Shown here in pieces: positions 6,905 through 10,344 of a DNA stretch of 10,344 nt. Source of the stretch: CAYSZB01 sp964435475 (GTDB lineage Bacteria > Chloroflexota > Anaerolineae > Anaerolineales > Anaerolineaceae); assembly GCA_964435475.1 (NCBI GenBank), contig CAYSZB010000071.1, forward strand, positions 1 through 10,344, read 5' to 3'. The first letter of the stretch is position 1; each line of letters opens with the position of its first letter. Under the pieces are notes generated by a model. It was given only the letters and a program-made list of their open reading frames with translations, was not told the origin of the DNA and did not search any database. The position numbers and the translations under genes are program-made.

Positions 6905-8167
6905 ATGAAAAAGTTTGAAAAAGGTTTTATGGTCGGTGCGGCCACGGCCGCCCACCAGGTGGAAGGCAATAACATTCACAGTGATTTTTGGGTTTTGGAG
7001 AACGTCGCCAACAGCATTTTTGCTGAACCCTCCCTGGATGCGGTCGATCACTACAACCGCTATGCAGAGGACATCCAGTTGTTGGCGCAGGCCGGCCTGA
7101 ATGCCTACCGTTTTTCCATCGAATGGGCGCGCATCGAGCCTGAACAGGGAAAATTTGATGAACAGGAGATCGAACATTACCGCAAGGTGCTGCAATGTTG
7201 CCACACGCATGGGGTGACACCCGTCGTGACCATGCATCACTTTTCTTCACCCCAATGGTTGATCAGAGAGGGCGGCTGGGAAAGCCCGGCCGTGGTCGAT
7301 CATTTCAAGCGTTACTGTGTGCATGTCGTGGAAAAACTGGGCGATCTGATGGGCTATGTCTGCACGATCAATGAAGCCAATATGGGGCTGCAGATCGCTG
7401 CCATCGCCAGGGATTACATGCGCCAGATGGGAATAAACCTGCAGGTGGGGATGAACTTCGATACATTAAAGCAAAAAATGGGCCAGGTGAACGAAACCGC
7501 CCAGGCTTTTGGCAAGTCGGACCCGCGGGATATCCATACTTTCCTCGATATGCGCACGAAAGAAGGCGATCTACTGACTATACTGGCCCATGCTGCAGCC
7601 CGTGATGGGATGAAAGCTGCTTGTCCGCATCTCCAGGTGGGGATCACCCTCTCCTTGCATGATCTGCAAGCGCAACCGGGTGGGGAAGCATTGGCTGAGT
7701 CTGAATGGGATGACGAGTTCAGGCATTACCTGCCTTTTATCAAGGACGACGATTTTTTTGGTGTCCAGAATTACACCCGTAAATTGATCGACGCACAAGG
7801 CGCCCAGCCCGTCGCGGATGGCGTTGAAAGAACCCAGATGGGTTATGAGTTCTACCCCCAGGCACTGGCTAACGTGATCCGCAAGGTGGCAAAAGAGCTG
7901 CCTATCCCCATTATCGTCACCGAAAACGGTATCGGTACCGCGGATGATACCCGGAGGGTGGCCTTTATTGAGCAGGCAACGGCGGGTGTCATGGATTGTA
8001 TCGCCGAGGGCATCCCGGTCAAAGGGTATCTGCACTGGACGCTGCTGGATAATTTTGAGTGGCATAAGGGTTTCTCAATGACCTTTGGACTGATCGCGGT
8101 GGACAGGTCCAACCAGACCCGCATGCCCAAAGAAAGCCTGTATTACCTGGGAAAGATGGCACAGTGA
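6905..8167 (+). CDS. Glycoside hydrolase family 1 (beta-glucosidase/beta-galactosidase-like)
   Basis: A 420-residue retaining beta-glycosidase that hydrolyses terminal beta-linked sugars from oligosaccharides or glycosides. No signal peptide is present, so it acts in the cytoplasm on imported substrates. The (beta/alpha)8-barrel GH1 landmarks appear in order: N-terminal FMVGAATAAHQVEGN (8-22, with Gln18 of the sugar site), YRFSIEWARIEP (68-79), MHHFSSP (110-116, His112), acid/base motif TINEAN with Glu157, VQNY (287-290), nucleophile motif VTENG with Glu340, and LHWTLLDNFEW (376-386) with Glu385 and Trp386, which in the family bind the glycone. Family membership is firm; the exact sugar is not. 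The acid/base motif reads NEA rather than the usual NEP, and HHFSS replaces the common HWD. The length is slightly under the usual 440-480. The start has its own strong ribosome binding site, and the symporter gene follows after 22 bases. Confidence 0.93.
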   Translation: MKKFEKGFMVGAATAAHQVEGNNIHSDFWVLENVANSIFAEPSLDAVDHYNRYAEDIQLLAQAGLNAYRFSIEWARIEPEQGKFDEQEIEHYRKVLQCCHTHGVTPVVTMHHFSSPQWLIREGGWESPAVVDHFKRYCVHVVEKLGDLMGYVCTINEANMGLQIAAIARDYMRQMGINLQVGMNFDTLKQKMGQVNETAQAFGKSDPRDIHTFLDMRTKEGDLLTILAHAAARDGMKAACPHLQVGITLSLHDLQAQPGGEALAESEWDDEFRHYLPFIKDDDFFGVQNYTRKLIDAQGAQPVADGVERTQMGYEFYPQALANVIRKVAKELPIPIIVTENGIGTADDTRRVAFIEQATAGVMDCIAEGIPVKGYLHWTLLDNFEWHKGFSMTFGLIAVDRSNQTRMPKESLYYLGKMAQ

Positions 8168-8172
8168 AACCT

Positions 8173-8177
8173 GGGGG
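8173..8177 (+). promoter_or_regulatory. Weak, distant ribosome binding site of the symporter gene
   Basis: Only a GGGGG run, 12 bases before ATG 8190, resembles a ribosome binding site. Spacing and sequence are poor compared with the AGGAG sites of the neighbours, so translation may depend on coupling to the GH1 gene ending 22 bases earlier, or be kept low for a membrane protein. Confidence 0.4.
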
Positions 8178-8189
8178 TATGAATTAGCC

Positions 8190-9641
8190 ATGGCAGGAAA
8201 CAGGCAGCAATATCCCCAGGATTTCCGGACCATGTTTGGCGTATCGGTGATGGGCCTTACCCACATCATCGCCACCGGCCTGATTTCCGGTTACCTGATG
8301 CTGTATATCACTGACTATGCCGGGATTTACAGCGGTGTCATTGGTAAGGCGGCATCGGTGGCAACCCTCATGCTGCTGATCGGGCGCATCCTGGACGGCC
8401 TGAACAGTCCACTGCTGGGCTTTGTCATGGATCGCGGCAGGCAGACCAGGATCGGGAAATTCAAGCCTTTTATGATAGGCAGCACGATCGCGTCAGTGGC
8501 CTTGATCATCGCCCTGTTCAATATCCCCTCCGGGCTGCCGGATGTACTTAAGGTAGTCTGGATGTACGTCTTCTACATCCTTTTTGAGGTGGCCTACACA
8601 TTTATGCCGATCAACCCGCTGATCCAATCACTGACGCGGGACACAGATGTCCGGGCGAAACTGCTGGTGGCATCCTGGATTGTGACGATCATTTTTTCGT
8701 TCCTGATGTCTTTCTTTTTGATCATTGCCATTGCCCTGGGATCGGATGGCATCACACCGAATATTGGCCTGGCGGTCATCCTTTTCATCCTTCCGGTAAC
8801 TGTTCTCGCCCTGCTGGGTATTACGCTGGTCAAAGAAGGAACGAACGGCGTTGAGGAAGAGGCGGTACGGTTCAAGGATATCCTGACCATGCTAAAGGTA
8901 AATAAGCCGCTGCTGGTCTCACTTCTTGCACAGGTTTTCAGCGGCTTTGTCTTCATCCTGGTACAGGTGACGATGACCTACTACCTCAAGTATGCTTTTG
9001 GGGCAGAAAACCTGGGTACCATGTCCATGCTGGCTGGTACGGTGATGATCTCGGCCATTTTATTGGCTACTTTCCTTGCTCAGTATTTGCTCAAAGTATT
9101 ATCGCCTGGGGTGCTGATGATCCTGGCTTATACAGGAAGTGCCATACCCCTGCTTATCCTGTGGGTGATCAACCTGGCAGGTCCGATCACCAGCAAAGGC
9201 CTGCTTATTCCTCTGCTTGCCCTGTTCTTCCTGGCCAACTCGCTGGCTCATTTGCCAGTCGGTGTGATCAGCATGGAATGTATGGACTACAACCGGTTGA
9301 CGATCGGCAAGAGTATGCAAGGGATGATCAATGCCCTGGGACAGCTGGTCAGCAAGATCCAGTCCGGATTAGGCGCGGCTGTGGTGGGTGCCATCCTCGT
9401 CGGGGTGGGTTATGATGCAGCAAGCTACCAGGATGCTGCGACCATTCCAGCAGCACTTTTTAACGGACTGGGCATGGCGAACTTTTTATTTCCTGCCCTC
9501 TTTGCATTGGCTGCCGGGCTGGTCATGTCCTTCTACCCCTTGTTGAAAAGGTCTCAAAGGGAGCAGGTATATGCCCGGATCGCCCGGATGGACCAGGCTG
9601 GCAGCAGCTTGAGTGCAGAAGCGCCCGATGAGGGAGTTTAA
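8190..9641 (+). CDS. GPH-family (MelB-like) sugar:cation symporter, MFS fold
   Basis: A 483-residue membrane protein with about twelve hydrophobic segments, placed in the glycoside-pentoside-hexuronide:cation symporter family, which imports sugars or glycosides using a cation gradient. Family marks: GRILDGLNSPLLGFVMDRGR (65-84) leading into RIGKFKP (87-93), the helix II/loop 2-3 signature; a cytoplasmic loop at about 215-240 with VRFKDILTMLKVNKPLL; and MDYNRLTIGKSMQGM (365-379) followed by VSKIQSG with Lys389, matching the conserved DYgxxxTGkR...K region of the family. Length is normal. Against MelB, Asp69 matches Asp55 of the cation site, but Ser73 stands where Asp59 should be, and no Asp is evident at the positions of the sugar-binding Asp19 and Asp124. 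The sugar may therefore differ from melibiose and the coupling may be altered. Its place behind GH1 suggests import of that enzyme's substrate. Confidence 0.87.
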   Translation: MAGNRQQYPQDFRTMFGVSVMGLTHIIATGLISGYLMLYITDYAGIYSGVIGKAASVATLMLLIGRILDGLNSPLLGFVMDRGRQTRIGKFKPFMIGSTIASVALIIALFNIPSGLPDVLKVVWMYVFYILFEVAYTFMPINPLIQSLTRDTDVRAKLLVASWIVTIIFSFLMSFFLIIAIALGSDGITPNIGLAVILFILPVTVLALLGITLVKEGTNGVEEEAVRFKDILTMLKVNKPLLVSLLAQVFSGFVFILVQVTMTYYLKYAFGAENLGTMSMLAGTVMISAILLATFLAQYLLKVLSPGVLMILAYTGSAIPLLILWVINLAGPITSKGLLIPLLALFFLANSLAHLPVGVISMECMDYNRLTIGKSMQGMINALGQLVSKIQSGLGAAVVGAILVGVGYDAASYQDAATIPAALFNGLGMANFLFPALFALAAGLVMSFYPLLKRSQREQVYARIARMDQAGSSLSAEAPDEGV

Positions 9642-9648
9642 GAATTTT

Positions 9649-9654
9649 GAGGAG
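9649..9654 (+). promoter_or_regulatory. Ribosome binding site of the esterase-like gene
   Basis: GAGGAG ends five bases before ATG 9660, within the 18-base gap after the symporter stop codon. Confidence 0.75.
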
Positions 9655-9659
9655 TTCCC

Positions 9660-10344
9660 ATGAAACATGATGTCATTCAACTGAACACGAATCAAAATGT
9701 CACCCTCAGCACCTATTTATTAGAGCCGTCGCATGAAATGTCCAATGCAAAGGTCCGTCCGGCGGTGGTGATCTTCCCGGGTGGCGGATACCGCATGGTA
9801 TCTGATCGGGAAGCGGAACCGGTCGCCATGGCATTCCTCAACCAGGGATATCATGCCTTTGTGCTGCGTTACTCGATCCGCGAGAATGCTGCTTTTCCCA
9901 AACCTTTGAACGATGCTGAAGATGCGCTCGAACTGGTGCGCGCCAATGCAATAAAATGGGGAGTTGACCCCGGGAAGATCGCTGTTTGCGGTTTTTCTGC
10001 CGGCGGACACCTGGCTGCTGCCCTGGGTACCATGGGCAGGGTCCGTCCCAACCTGCTTATCCTGGGCTATGCAACTGTCCTGGAAAGAGCCATAGGCAAT
10101 ACAACCAGTCATGTTCCCTCTCTTGTTGAACTGGTTGACCGGCAGACTCCTCCAGCCTTCATATTTGCAACCGCCAATGACAGCCTGGTCCCGGTTGAAA
10201 ACTCACTGAAATTTGCAGCAGCCCTGGATAAGGCAAAGGTACCTTTTGAGCTGCATGTGTTCCAGGAAGGCATGCATGGCCTATCGCTTGCCAAAGACCA
10301 TACAGCCAACGGCAACCCCGGGATGATCAACCCGGCAGTGGCAA
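9660..10344 (+). CDS. Alpha/beta-hydrolase, acetyl esterase/xylan esterase-like (3'-truncated)
   Basis: The first 228 residues of a serine hydrolase of the acetyl-esterase/lipase group (COG0657 type), reading from ATG 9660 off the window end. Visible in order: oxyanion-hole loop FPGGGYR (39-45), nucleophile elbow GFSAGGH with Ser113, acid ATANDSLVP with Asp174, and EGMHGL with His206. All three triad residues lie at the expected spacing. No signal peptide is present, so it is cytoplasmic. Members of this group often remove acetyl groups from imported xylo- or manno-oligosaccharides and sit next to glycosidases and sugar transporters, as here; that substrate is inferred from context. Family proteins usually run about 250-290 residues, so only a short C-terminal piece should be missing. 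Confidence 0.88.
   Translation, partial: MKHDVIQLNTNQNVTLSTYLLEPSHEMSNAKVRPAVVIFPGGGYRMVSDREAEPVAMAFLNQGYHAFVLRYSIRENAAFPKPLNDAEDALELVRANAIKWGVDPGKIAVCGFSAGGHLAAALGTMGRVRPNLLILGYATVLERAIGNTTSHVPSLVELVDRQTPPAFIFATANDSLVPVENSLKFAAALDKAKVPFELHVFQEGMHGLSLAKDHTANGNPGMINPAVA

Noticed and set aside
7571..8065. Minus-strand open frame of 164 codons opposite the GH1 gene
   Set aside because: The plus strand carries clear GH1 catalytic motifs across the same span; the reverse frame has no family-like sequence or ribosome binding site.

Overview
The window is a single-strand run of seven closely spaced plus-strand genes, partial at both ends, that reads as a carbohydrate-uptake and processing locus. 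It holds four tandem paralogous lipoproteins of the extracellular solute-binding type (first one 5'-truncated by the window edge), a glycoside hydrolase family 1 (GH1) enzyme, a GPH-type (glycoside-pentoside-hexuronide) sugar symporter, and a 3'-truncated alpha/beta-hydrolase resembling acetyl esterases. Gaps between genes are 18-37 bases except one of 90 bases before the GH1 gene, so an operon is likely. I see no tRNA, rRNA, CRISPR array, insertion sequence or convincing promoter; the promoter and any ABC permease genes presumably lie upstream.

Region 1 (1-6814): four copies of a roughly 604-residue binding lipoprotein. Copies 2-4 each have a signal peptide with the lipobox cysteine at residue 23, an invariant N-terminal block, and Trp/Tyr-rich motifs typical of carbohydrate-binding proteins. 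The copies are mosaic: different pairs are most alike in different segments, and some blocks of 23-27 bases are identical between copies. This suggests tandem duplication followed by exchange between copies, and it is the most notable feature of the window.

Region 2 (6815-6904): a 90-base gap with a 10-bp stem-loop just upstream of the GH1 ribosome binding site and without a U-tract. It marks the boundary between the binding-protein array and the enzyme/transport genes.

Region 3 (6905-10344): the GH1 enzyme (intracellular, both catalytic glutamates present), the GPH symporter (with one cation-site Asp replaced by Ser relative to MelB), and the esterase-like hydrolase (catalytic triad visible). 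A plausible scheme, as inference: surface lipoproteins capture oligosaccharides, these enter by an ABC permease outside the window and/or the symporter, the esterase removes acyl groups and the GH1 enzyme releases monosaccharides.

Organism: bacterial. Lipoprotein binding proteins with strong AGGAG-type ribosome binding sites and a moderate base composition fit a monoderm such as Chloroflexota (Anaerolineae-like) or a Paenibacillus-like Firmicute. I lean to Chloroflexota, but the sequence alone does not settle it.
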